53,918 bases of DNA. Source: an uncultured Rhodospirillaceae bacterium. Its GTDB lineage: Bacteria; Pseudomonadota; Alphaproteobacteria; UBA8366. Under the pieces are notes generated by a model that did not search any database, was not told the DNA's origin, and saw nothing but the letters and a program-made list of their open reading frames with translations. Position numbers and translations under genes: made by a program. The stretch is taken from positions 1 through 53,918 of the forward strand of contig CAJWLM010000018.1 in assembly GCA_913043025.1 (NCBI GenBank), written 5' to 3'. The stretch's first letter is position 1. Every line of letters begins with the position of its first letter. This document shows positions 16,730-25,774 of this stretch, piece after piece.

Positions 16730-19666
16730 TTGACAGAAAGATTTTCAAAATTTTTTGGATCTATCAAAAAACTTCCATCTGCAGGACGTGTTCGCCAAGC
16801 GGAGGCTGGCATAGATAGGTGGCTTGCTCAGGCCTCTGAAGATGACGCCCCATTTCGGCGATACCTTGTCAAATATGACGGTGGTAATTTCCTGAGAGCA
16901 ATCTTTGGCAACAGTACATTCCTAACCCAGTGCATCATGAGTGAGACCTCCTTATTTTTTCAAATTCTTGAAAAGGGGCCCAAAGCTATAAGCAACGCTA
17001 TCATTGATAAAATAGAAGTTGAGATCGGACAGGAAAACAATCTCACCAATTTAATGTTTGGCCTGCGCCGCGCTAAGCGACAAATCGCGATGTTGGTTGC
17101 AATAGCAGATATTGCAGATCTTTGGTCTGTCGATCAAGTCACCTCAACACTGAGCCAATTTGCCGATACTGCCACTAACATCGCGGTTCGGTTTGGACTT
17201 CGCCAGCTGTCGAACGCAAAAGTCTTGAAGATATCAACCTCAAAAACTCCGGAAAAGGGTGGTGGATACGCTATTATTGGTGTGGGTAAGCTTGGAGCGC
17301 AGGAACTCAATTATTCAAGTGATATTGATTTAATAGCGATCTATGACCCAGGGCACATAACCACCCCACAACCGGACAAGCTTAGTCGCGGAATGGTGCG
17401 CCTTACAAGGCTCATAATAAAGATTTTGGAAGAACGCACCCAAGACGGATATGTTTTCCGAACTGACTTTCGAATACGTCCTGCACCTGGCTCGACTCCC
17501 CTAGCAATACCAATCGATAGTGCTATTAGGTACTACGAAAGCATCGGACAAAATTGGGAACGACTAGCAATGATTCGCGCCCGCCCGGTTGCTGGAGACA
17601 CCAGGGTTAGTGACGATTTTATTGCGCGTATCCGGCCTTTTGTATGGCGGCGAAATTTAGATTTCGCTGCCATACAAGACATTCACTCAGTCAAAAGACA
17701 GATCGCCGCTTTTCGTGGGGGGGACAAAATATCTATAAACGGACACAATATTAAAGTGGGTCGTGGCGGAATACGGGAAATAGAATTTTTTGTTCAAACA
17801 CAGCAACTTATATGGGGCGGACGCATCCCAGCACTCCGCACACGCGACCTAGTTGAAACACTTTATGCCCTGGCCGCAGAAAACCGTGTCTCGGTAAAAA
17901 TATCCGACGACCTTTGCAAGGCTTACGTATTCCTTCGCCATTTAGAACACCGCTTACAGATGGTTGATGATCGCCAAACTCATGACTTACCAAAAACTGA
18001 CGAAGGAATTGAAGCAATTAGTAAGTTTGCCGGTTTTCTAGACGCCATGTCATTTAGAGAAAAATTAAGGAAAACTCTGAAGACAGTGGAGTTCCATTAC
18101 GCAAGACTCTTTGAAGAATCAACAAATCTGGGGGCTGAAGGTAATCTTGTTTTTACCGGGGTAGAGAATGATGCGGACACTTTGGTGAATTTGCGTAAAA
18201 TGGGTTTCGCTGATCCGAAGTCCATATCCGAAGCGGTGCGCAACTGGCATAGGGGGCAATATCGTGCAACACGCACAGAACGCGCTAGACAGATCATTAC
18301 TGAATTAATGCCTCACCTTCTGAAAACATTTGGTTCACGCACTCAACCCGACAGGGCATTCATGCGTTTTGATGCTTTTCTGAAGGCGCTTCCGAGTGGA
18401 GTACAAACATTGTCGATGTTTGCGAATTCACCATCGGTTTTAGAACTGGTTACAGATATTATGGGAAACGCACCAAAACTCGCAGCACGACTTAGTAAAA
18501 ACCCCGGTCTTCTCGATCATGTGCTTTCCCAAGACTTTTACTCGCCACTTGGTGATCGTAAGAATTTAATCGAGGACCTTCATACAAATCTTCAGTACGC
18601 AAACGACTTTCAAGATCAACTCGATATAGTCAGACGTTGGACCAATGATAAAAAATTTCAAAATGGCACGCAGTTGTTACTTGGTGCGGTTAAAGGCCAT
18701 GAATGCTGCGAAACTCTATCTGATATTGCAGAGACAGCCCTGCAGGCAATGTTTGAATGTGCGAATAACAAATTTAAGGAAACGCATGGGTCTTTTGAGA
18801 CGGGCAGCATGGCAATCATAGCTTTTGGCAAACTTGGCGGTCGCGAGCTAATGCAGGGCTCTGACCTTGATTTAGTTTTTGTTTACAGCCACTCACCATC
18901 AGAGAAGAGATCAAATGGCGCAAAACCATTAGATGCCAATATCTACTTTATGCGATTAGCCCAAAGAATAATCACAGCTCTTACGGTGCTTACCGGAGAG
19001 GGAAGACTTTACGATGTAGATACCAGACTACGTCCAAATGGTAAAAAAGCACCTATCGCAACACATATTCTATCATTCGAACAATACTACGCGACTTCTG
19101 CCTGGACATGGGAGTATATGGCCTTAAGTAAGGCGCGCGTCATTGTCGGACCCACTGAGTTGTCAAGTCGATTGGAAACTATGCGGCATGTGGTTCTTTC
19201 TCACGAACGGAAGCAGACGAAACTAGTTAGCGACGTACGTGATATGCGTAATCGCATAGCGATCGAATTTCCTGGCCGTAATATTTGGGATGTTAAACAT
19301 AGACCGGGTGGTCTTGTTGATGCCGAGTTTATCGCTCAATACCTTCAATTACTGCATGCCGCTGCATGTCCAGAAGTCCTGTCACCCAATACTATTCATT
19401 CTCTTCATCAATTGCACGAGCATGGGTTTTTGAATTCAAAAGCTGCTAATGACCTTATACAAGGACTCACATTTTGGTACGATTTAGGATCAGCACTCCA
19501 AATTACTACGACAGAGGCCCCAGAAAATAAATCGCACAATTCAGGCCCGAGGGAAATGTTGGCACAAGCTGGGAACACAACTAATTTTGAAGAGCTTGTC
19601 AAAAAAATGCAGGGCACGGCTAACATGGTTCGTAAACATTTTAATCAACTTATCCGTATTTCTTAA
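16730..19666 (+). CDS. glnE: Bifunctional glutamine synthetase adenylyltransferase / adenylyl-removing enzyme
   Basis: Controls nitrogen assimilation by adding AMP to, or phosphorolytically removing it from, a tyrosine on glutamine synthetase under PII control. The 978 residues contain two nucleotidyltransferase domains: GVGKLGAQELNYSSDIDLI near residue 183 (adenylyl removase half) and FGKLGGRELMQGSDLDLVF near 698 (adenylylating half), each with the paired metal-binding Asp-x-Asp. A helical regulatory linker lies between. The start is TTG at 16730 with AGGGA nine bases upstream, which fits well; no better ATG exists before conserved sequence. It is divergent from the AsmA-like gene by 85 bases. 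glnA and the PII genes are not in the window. Confidence 0.95.
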   Translation: MTERFSKFFGSIKKLPSAGRVRQAEAGIDRWLAQASEDDAPFRRYLVKYDGGNFLRAIFGNSTFLTQCIMSETSLFFQILEKGPKAISNAIIDKIEVEIGQENNLTNLMFGLRRAKRQIAMLVAIADIADLWSVDQVTSTLSQFADTATNIAVRFGLRQLSNAKVLKISTSKTPEKGGGYAIIGVGKLGAQELNYSSDIDLIAIYDPGHITTPQPDKLSRGMVRLTRLIIKILEERTQDGYVFRTDFRIRPAPGSTPLAIPIDSAIRYYESIGQNWERLAMIRARPVAGDTRVSDDFIARIRPFVWRRNLDFAAIQDIHSVKRQIAAFRGGDKISINGHNIKVGRGGIREIEFFVQTQQLIWGGRIPALRTRDLVETLYALAAENRVSVKISDDLCKAYVFLRHLEHRLQMVDDRQTHDLPKTDEGIEAISKFAGFLDAMSFREKLRKTLKTVEFHYARLFEESTNLGAEGNLVFTGVENDADTLVNLRKMGFADPKSISEAVRNWHRGQYRATRTERARQIITELMPHLLKTFGSRTQPDRAFMRFDAFLKALPSGVQTLSMFANSPSVLELVTDIMGNAPKLAARLSKNPGLLDHVLSQDFYSPLGDRKNLIEDLHTNLQYANDFQDQLDIVRRWTNDKKFQNGTQLLLGAVKGHECCETLSDIAETALQAMFECANNKFKETHGSFETGSMAIIAFGKLGGRELMQGSDLDLVFVYSHSPSEKRSNGAKPLDANIYFMRLAQRIITALTVLTGEGRLYDVDTRLRPNGKKAPIATHILSFEQYYATSAWTWEYMALSKARVIVGPTELSSRLETMRHVVLSHERKQTKLVSDVRDMRNRIAIEFPGRNIWDVKHRPGGLVDAEFIAQYLQLLHAAACPEVLSPNTIHSLHQLHEHGFLNSKAANDLIQGLTFWYDLGSALQITTTEAPENKSHNSGPREMLAQAGNTTNFEELVKKMQGTANMVRKHFNQLIRIS

Positions 19667-19924
19667 ACAGGATCATCTAGACCGGAAATTATATCATATT
19701 TTGTAAGTTGGTGGGCAACGTAATTCCGTTAAAATTAATGAACGTTGCGACCAATGAAATTAAAGAGGATCACCTGAAGTTTTTCATCATCAGACCCAAA
19801 TCTTTTGAAAGAGTGCTTAGGAAGTGACAGACATGTCTGGGTATCCGCTGAAACATATTTGCAGCCTAATTTTTCAAATTATGCTCTATGCTGCTCAAAA
19901 TATCACGACATCCGGAGCATTAGT

Positions 19925-21053
19925 TTATTGCCCTTGCACCTCATTATCGCAATTACCTAAAACTCTTTCCGCTAGCGCAGCTTCAAGAAAATCATCAATA
20001 TCACCGTCGAGAACTCCTTCCGCATTACTTTTTTCAACAGCTGTCCGGAGGTCTTTGACCATCTTGTAAGGATGCAGAACGTAGGAACGTATCTGATGGC
20101 CCCAACCTATCTCAGTCTTAGCCGCGTGGTCAGCTGCTGCTTTGTCCTCTCGTTTTTTTAGCTCCAACTGGTAGAGTCTCGCTTTCAGCATTGTCATTGC
20201 AGTGGCACGATTGCGATGTTGTGAGCGGTCATTTTGGCATTGCACGACAATTCCGGTAGGTTCATGCGTGATACGCACGGCACTGTCTGTTCTATTTACG
20301 TGCTGACCGCCCGCACCTGAGGCACGATAGGTGTCGATGCGGATCTCACTATCGACTATATCTATCGCGATTGATTCGTCGATAACCGGATAAACCCCGA
20401 CCGAGGCAAAACTTGTGTGTCTGCGTGAGGCCGAATCGTATGGCGAGATGCGAACCAAACGATGAACACCGCTTTCAGTCTTGAGCCATCCATAAGAGTT
20501 AATACCAGAAATCTTAAACGTAATCGATTTTATGCCTGCCTCCTCACCAGCGCTCTCCTCCAAAAGCTCAACTTTACAGCCGTGGTTATCCGACCAGCGT
20601 GCGTACATTCTGGAGAGCATTTCTGCCCAATCCTGAGACTCGGTACCCCCCGCGCCTGCGTGCACTTCAAGATAGCAATCGTTCCCATCCGCCTCACCTG
20701 AGAGCAGGCTCTCTAGTTGACGTCGTGCGGCCTCTTTCTTCAATTGAATCAATGACTTCTCAGCGTCTGCAGCAACTTCATGATCTCCCTCGGCCTCCGC
20801 CATTTCAATGAGCTCGAGATTGTCCCTAAGGCCCTGTTCCATATGCCGAAAACCGTCGATAGCTTCGGTGAGCCGTGTACGATCACGCATAATTTTTTGT
20901 GCGGTCTCAGGATTGTCCCAAAGGTTAGGGTCTTCTGCACATTTATTGAGACGTTCTAATTCTATTTGTGACTTTTCGAGGTCAAAGATGCCTCCTTAGC
21001 AGCTCTAAAGACTGCTGAAATTCATCGACAATGTTTTGCAAATCTGCACGCAT
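19925..21053 (-). CDS. prfB: Peptide chain release factor 2, with programmed +1 frameshift
   Basis: Recognises UGA and UAA stop codons and triggers peptide release. The frame is split: ATG at 21053 opens 23 codons ending ...LLRRHL, then in-frame TGA (20984-20982). Around it are AGGAGG (20996-20991) and CTTTGAC, the classic RF2 autoregulatory site; slipping one base forward at CTT continues into the long frame to give 375 residues. When RF2 is scarce the ribosome pauses at TGA and shifts, restoring RF2. The downstream part carries the catalytic GGQ (GAGGQHVNRTDSAVRITH) and the stop-recognition region SPYDSASRRHTS, where Tyr replaces Phe of the textbook SPF motif. GGAACGG lies before the ATG. 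The gene follows mrcA on the same strand. Confidence 0.96.
20981..20996 (-). promoter_or_regulatory. RF2 programmed frameshift site
   Basis: Minus strand: AGGAGG, three bases (CAT), then CTT TGA C. The internal Shine-Dalgarno-like element at this exact spacing, a slippery CTT and an in-frame TGA followed by C are the three known determinants of RF2 +1 frameshifting. Codon 24 of prfB is the TGA. Confidence 0.95.
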
Positions 21054-21324
21054 TCGGTTTCACCGTTCCAATTAATAATTAAACCAGTTCAAAGAAAATT
21101 TGATGTTAGCAAAGTTGCTCTCACGTTTTTCGTCTCTTAGTTTTAAACTCTCTTACCCAAACATGTTAATAAGCAGAATGACAAGTAGCAGTTTTTCTGT
21201 GTCGACCACCAAAGCCATAATATCTGCCAGCGATTGAAAGTGCTTAAAGACGAAGGGATTGTGCGATAGGAAAATTTCATTTTAATGCTCTCTGTTCGAC
21301 TTGGTCGGCAAACTGCTAAAGGAA

Positions 21325-23775
21325 CTAGTATAGGCCGCTTGGACTTTCTATCGTTGATGTCGCGGGAAGAGCACTCTTCCCCTGACCTCTGTGAGTTCCA
21401 TCAATAACTGTATATCGTGTGCTATCATCAGGTACTGTCCCATCTTTGTAAGCTTCGAGGATAAACGTTTTATCTTGCGGCTGAGCACGCATACCGGTCC
21501 GCGGATTCACTCTAACCATACGAATTCCAGATGGTATTCTGAATGGTACCGCTGGCTGATCGGCAAGTTGTTTCTTCATAAACTGCTGAAAAATTGGTGC
21601 CGCCACCGAACCACCTGTCTCGCGTTTACCAAGCATCTGACGATCATCAAAACCCACGTATACGCCTACCACTAGATCAGGAGAAAAACCTATAAACCAG
21701 GTCTCACGACTATTGTTAGAGGTCCCAGTTTTGCCAGCTAAAGGTTTACCAATAGCAGATACCTTTTTCGCCGTGCCTCTTTGGACCACTCCTTCGAGCA
21801 TAGAGACTACTTGGTAGGCACTTGACGGGTCGACAATTTGCTCTCTAGTGTCAGGAATTACCGGCGAAGCTTGATTTTCCCAGCCGTTTGTCCGACACTC
21901 CTCACAGGGCCTAGCGTCGTGTCTATATACAGTCTTGCCATTACGGTCTTGCACACGGTCAATGAGTGACGGCAGGATGCGTTTACCTCCGTTAACCAGC
22001 ATAGCATAGCCGGTCGTGATCTTAAGAAGTGTAGTCTCGTTGGCTCCGAGAGCCATAGCGAGATGTGGCGGAAGGCTATCGGTAATACCAAAGCGCTTTG
22101 CAATATCAACAATTGGAACCATTGAAATCTTCTGTGCCAATCGCACCGTCATCAAATTTCGCGATTTTTCCATACCGATCCGCATCGGGCTCGGCCCATA
22201 AAATTTATTCGAATAATTATGCGGCTTCCATTTACCTTGGCCCGGCCCTTGATCGATTACAAATGGCGCGTCCATTATATACGTAGAGGGCGTAAAACCG
22301 GCCTCTAATGCCGCCAAGTAGACGAAAGGCTTAAAGGCCGAGCCAGGCTGCCGTTGAGCCTGTGTTGCACGATTGAATTCACTGGTTTCGTAATCATACC
22401 CACCTGACATTGCATATACCCTACCGGTATGAGGGTTGAGTACTACGATAGCTCCATTTACTGCCGGAACTTGTCGTAAGCCATATCTTTTTGGCCCGCT
22501 GTGCTCCGAAATATCATTTTTTGCTAATTGCTCCACAAGCACCACGTCGCCTATTTTCACCGCGTCAGATGCCTTCATTACTCGAGGACCCATTTTTTGC
22601 GGATCTAACCACTCACGTGCCCATTTTAATTCGCTCAATGGAATACTGCCAATCGTTCCAGTTTTCATACCCACGAAAGCTGCCTTTTGATTAACCCTTA
22701 GAACTATTGCTAAAGACCACCCACCTGCACCTGCGGGCTTCTCCATATTGCTTAACAATTTCCGCCATTGCTCTGTAGCTTTAATTCGCGCTAACGGACC
22801 CCTGTAACCATGACGACGGTCATATTTTATCAACCCATCACGTAAAGCTTGCTCCGCAATTCCTTGCATAGCAGGGTCAAGCGTCGTCCGAACCGAAAGC
22901 CCTCCTTTATAGAGCCCTTCATCACCGAAGCGTCGCGTAAGTTCTCTCCGCACCTCCTCCAAAAAGTATTCCGCCTCAACAATTTGCACCGCTTCGCGCG
23001 GCACCACTTTAAGAGGCACAGCCCTTGCTTCATGGGCCGTCACCAAATCGATAAAACCTTCCTCCAGCATTCGACGAACGACCCAGTTCCGTCTATCTAT
23101 CGCGGCATCTAGCCGACGGACCGGATGATAATTATTCGGGGCCTTGGGTAACGCAGCAAGATACGCTGCTTCGGCAATTGATAATTCATCCAGAGATTTG
23201 TTAAAATAATTCAGCGCAGCAGCAGCAACACCATAAGACCCGTAACCTAGATATATCTCATTTAGGTAAAGCTCGAGAATGCGCTCTTTATCGAATGCTT
23301 TTTCCATGCGGAAAGCCAAAATAGCTTCTTTGATTTTTCTCTCTATCGATACCTCATTGGTCAATAAAAAGTTTTTGGCGACTTGCTGTGTTATTGTGGA
23401 AGCTCCGACGGGACGGCGTTTTAAAAAATATAGACGGACATTCTGCAAGCTCGCACGTAATAGAGCTTTAAAATCAACACCCGGATGAATAAAAAAATCC
23501 TGATCCTCGGCTGCGATAAAAGCGTTTATTAGGTGTTTCGGCATAACCCGGACCGGCACAAAAACTCTGCGCTCAGTAGCGTATTCTTTTATCAGGCGGC
23601 CATTTCCAGCATGAACCCTTGTGAGGGTAGGTGGTTTATAATCAGCTAATTGTTTGTAATCTGGCAATTCCTGCCCGTAGTGCCATAATAAATATGTAAC
23701 GCCTGAAACGGCTAGAACCGCTAAAAGCAGACCAACTGAGCAAAGAAAAGTAATTACTCGCAATATTTTACGCAT
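21325..23775 (-). CDS. mrcA: Penicillin-binding protein 1A (bifunctional transglycosylase/transpeptidase)
   Basis: Inner-membrane class A PBP that polymerises lipid II and crosslinks peptidoglycan. The 816 residues begin with a short cytoplasmic stretch and one membrane helix (about 7-32). The glycosyltransferase domain shows EDQDFFIHPGVD with catalytic Glu90, then RPVGASTITQQVAKN (121-135). An OB-like insertion follows. The transpeptidase domain has SAFK (nucleophile near residue 479), SRN (near 540) and KTGT (near 681). The C-terminal tail is short. Gene order amiC-mrcA-prfB, divergent from rne, is widespread in alphaproteobacteria. It lies 114 bases downstream of amiC and is probably cotranscribed with it. 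Confidence 0.96.
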   Translation of the reverse strand: MRKILRVITFLCSVGLLLAVLAVSGVTYLLWHYGQELPDYKQLADYKPPTLTRVHAGNGRLIKEYATERRVFVPVRVMPKHLINAFIAAEDQDFFIHPGVDFKALLRASLQNVRLYFLKRRPVGASTITQQVAKNFLLTNEVSIERKIKEAILAFRMEKAFDKERILELYLNEIYLGYGSYGVAAAALNYFNKSLDELSIAEAAYLAALPKAPNNYHPVRRLDAAIDRRNWVVRRMLEEGFIDLVTAHEARAVPLKVVPREAVQIVEAEYFLEEVRRELTRRFGDEGLYKGGLSVRTTLDPAMQGIAEQALRDGLIKYDRRHGYRGPLARIKATEQWRKLLSNMEKPAGAGGWSLAIVLRVNQKAAFVGMKTGTIGSIPLSELKWAREWLDPQKMGPRVMKASDAVKIGDVVLVEQLAKNDISEHSGPKRYGLRQVPAVNGAIVVLNPHTGRVYAMSGGYDYETSEFNRATQAQRQPGSAFKPFVYLAALEAGFTPSTYIMDAPFVIDQGPGQGKWKPHNYSNKFYGPSPMRIGMEKSRNLMTVRLAQKISMVPIVDIAKRFGITDSLPPHLAMALGANETTLLKITTGYAMLVNGGKRILPSLIDRVQDRNGKTVYRHDARPCEECRTNGWENQASPVIPDTREQIVDPSSAYQVVSMLEGVVQRGTAKKVSAIGKPLAGKTGTSNNSRETWFIGFSPDLVVGVYVGFDDRQMLGKRETGGSVAAPIFQQFMKKQLADQPAVPFRIPSGIRMVRVNPRTGMRAQPQDKTFILEAYKDGTVPDDSTRYTVIDGTHRGQGKSALPATSTIESPSGLY

Positions 23776-23889
23776 TAATGCTCGCCCTTTGAAGCGCTTT
23801 GCCTAGACACTATGAACTGCAAATTCCTCGAGGCCAAGTGCTATTAAACAAATGTCATAACCTGATCTGTACCTAAAAATATGGTTAAG

Positions 23890-25140
23890 TTATGACCGAT
23901 TCAATGCTGTCTTGCGCTGAAAATAACGCTCTACTGAACGGTAAATAGATTTGGCGAGTTTCTTGTAAAAACCTTTTGTCCGAAACATTCGCTCATCACC
24001 CACACTAGACAAATAACCTAATTCCATCAAAACTGACGGAGTGTCCGGCGATTTCAGCACTGCAAATCCTGCAAATCTGTGCGTATTCCTTAAAACTCGA
24101 ATGTCACGGGCCAACTCATCTATTAAAACTTCTCCGAAAATTGCTGATTCATTCATTGTCTGACGTTGACGGAGTCCAATGAGAATTGAAGCAACAGTAT
24201 CGGATTGACGTGAGAGATCTACACCGGCAATTACGTCCGATCGATTCTCTCGAGCAGCTAAAGCAGCCGCCTCCCTATCTGAGGATTTCTCAGAAAGGGT
24301 GTACACTGACGCACCCCGTATGCGACGATTTTTGTGACTATCGGCATGGATGGATATGAACAATTCCGCGCGAACCTTTTCAGCCAATTGATAACGACGC
24401 CTTAAAGGGACGTATGTATCTTTGTTGCGAGTAAGAAAAACCCTATATCGGCCGGTTGACTTCAGCAAGCGGCGAACTTCTTTTGCTGCCCGCATAGTCA
24501 CAACTTTTTCACGCAAACCACCTACACCAATTGCACCAGGATCGGGACCACCGTGACCGGGATCAAGCATGATAACGCGCATGCGATTTCTTGTTTGACG
24601 GGGTTTTGGCTTTGGAATCTCAGCCGATGGTGGCGCACCCCTGCGCACGACTGTTGGATCAATCGGCTTAACCCACCCGGGTGATTGAAAACTTTTTTTG
24701 CTGGCACGATATGCCTGCTTGGTTATAATTTTTAAATCGATAAGGAACCTATGCTTGCCCAAACTATTGATCGGCAAAAATTTATGCCGAGCAATTGCCA
24801 CTGGCTCTTTCACATCTATAACTAGCCTGCTTATTCCGGCTTGAAAAAGTCCGTAACGGTAACTGCTGACAACGCCAGCCCCTCGCCGGCGGTCTTTTTT
24901 AGCAACACTCCATTTCAGCGCGGGAAAGTCTACTACTACCCTGTAGGGTGCTGACAAAGTAAAGATTTTGTATGGAACAATTTGATCAACATCCAGTACC
25001 AACCTAGTGAGACCAGGATGGGTTCCGAGCCTTGCATCACTGACCGTAGTTTTGCTTACCCCCGGCGATGCGAAAAAAACACAAAGGACTATGGCATTAG
25101 CCACTTTAGAAAATAATGTCTTCACAGACTGAAATACCAC
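23890..25140 (-). CDS. amiC: N-acetylmuramoyl-L-alanine amidase with AMIN domain
   Basis: Periplasmic zinc amidase that cleaves the bond between N-acetylmuramic acid and L-alanine of peptidoglycan, needed for septal splitting. The 416 residues start with a signal peptide (about 1-29), an AMIN targeting domain (about 33-140; ARLGTHPGLTRLVLDVDQIV), a Pro/Arg-rich linker, and an Amidase_3 catalytic domain from about 187. Zinc ligands are visible as His196 (LDPGHGG), Glu211 (LREK) and His265 (SIHAD), with catalytic Glu373 (LMELGYLS). The insertion between His265 and the catalytic Glu (about residues 285-330) fits the regulatory helix that blocks the site in AmiA/B/C until activated by a LytM protein. 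Confidence 0.94.
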   Translation of the reverse strand: MVFQSVKTLFSKVANAIVLCVFFASPGVSKTTVSDARLGTHPGLTRLVLDVDQIVPYKIFTLSAPYRVVVDFPALKWSVAKKDRRRGAGVVSSYRYGLFQAGISRLVIDVKEPVAIARHKFLPINSLGKHRFLIDLKIITKQAYRASKKSFQSPGWVKPIDPTVVRRGAPPSAEIPKPKPRQTRNRMRVIMLDPGHGGPDPGAIGVGGLREKVVTMRAAKEVRRLLKSTGRYRVFLTRNKDTYVPLRRRYQLAEKVRAELFISIHADSHKNRRIRGASVYTLSEKSSDREAAALAARENRSDVIAGVDLSRQSDTVASILIGLRQRQTMNESAIFGEVLIDELARDIRVLRNTHRFAGFAVLKSPDTPSVLMELGYLSSVGDERMFRTKGFYKKLAKSIYRSVERYFQRKTALNRS

Positions 25141-25774
25141 TGCGTGTTATCGAGTCACAGATTTAGATTCATAAATATCTTAGTAAAAGGAACCTACTCT
25201 TGTCCAGTATTTTTAGTACAGTTGAAGTTAATAGTTTTATTTTTACTTATAAAATTTTATTTTTATATGATATGCGACAATTTTAACTAAGGTAAGCATA
25301 AATTATTTTAATTTTTACTTGAATAAAATTTGCAAGGGCAGGGTTTTAAAGTCCAATCACTTCAAGTATCGTTAGTTTATCGCAGAAAAACCATGTAAGG
25401 TTAATTACACATTGTGAAAAGGTGCCTCATAGGCGTATTTTAGAATCATAATTTTATCGTCATTGATTACGCTGACCAATTTTTTAAACAAGCTTAAAAG
25501 CCCATGGATAAATCACTACTGACCACATGCACAACAGCCACCCATAATACCACTGGGTGGGCGCAGGCAAAATTTATGCGTAGTGCACTTCAGGATAAAC
25601 CCAAGCTCAACCAATTTGGGAAAGAAACATTTATTCATGAGGCTACAACAATGCAATTTACAGACGGTTATCAACTACATAACCACATAGCCTTGACGAT
25701 CAACCATAACAACCCAACCCGGCCGGCGGCCGCTCAATCAGCGCCCTGGTTCCAGTTGATGGAGATAAATCAAA
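25141..25774. other. Divergent amiC/rne spacer, probable long rne leader
   Basis: 634 bases between the amiC and rne starts. The part at 25200-25330 is very AT-rich and probably holds both promoters; for amiC, TGGACA-18-TAAGAT on the minus strand is a candidate. Near rne there is an abrupt GC-rich patch (25718-25733, containing GGCCGGCGGCCGC) followed by GGAGA eight bases before the rne ATG. Known enterobacterial rne mRNAs have structured leaders used for autoregulation; a similar role here is inferred. A 120-codon frame at 25504-25866 overlaps the rne start and is judged spurious. Confidence 0.5.

Noticed and set aside
20982-20984. In-frame TGA in prfB as evidence of a pseudogene
   Set aside because: The surrounding AGGAGG...CTTTGAC is the known RF2 frameshift signal, so the gene is functional.
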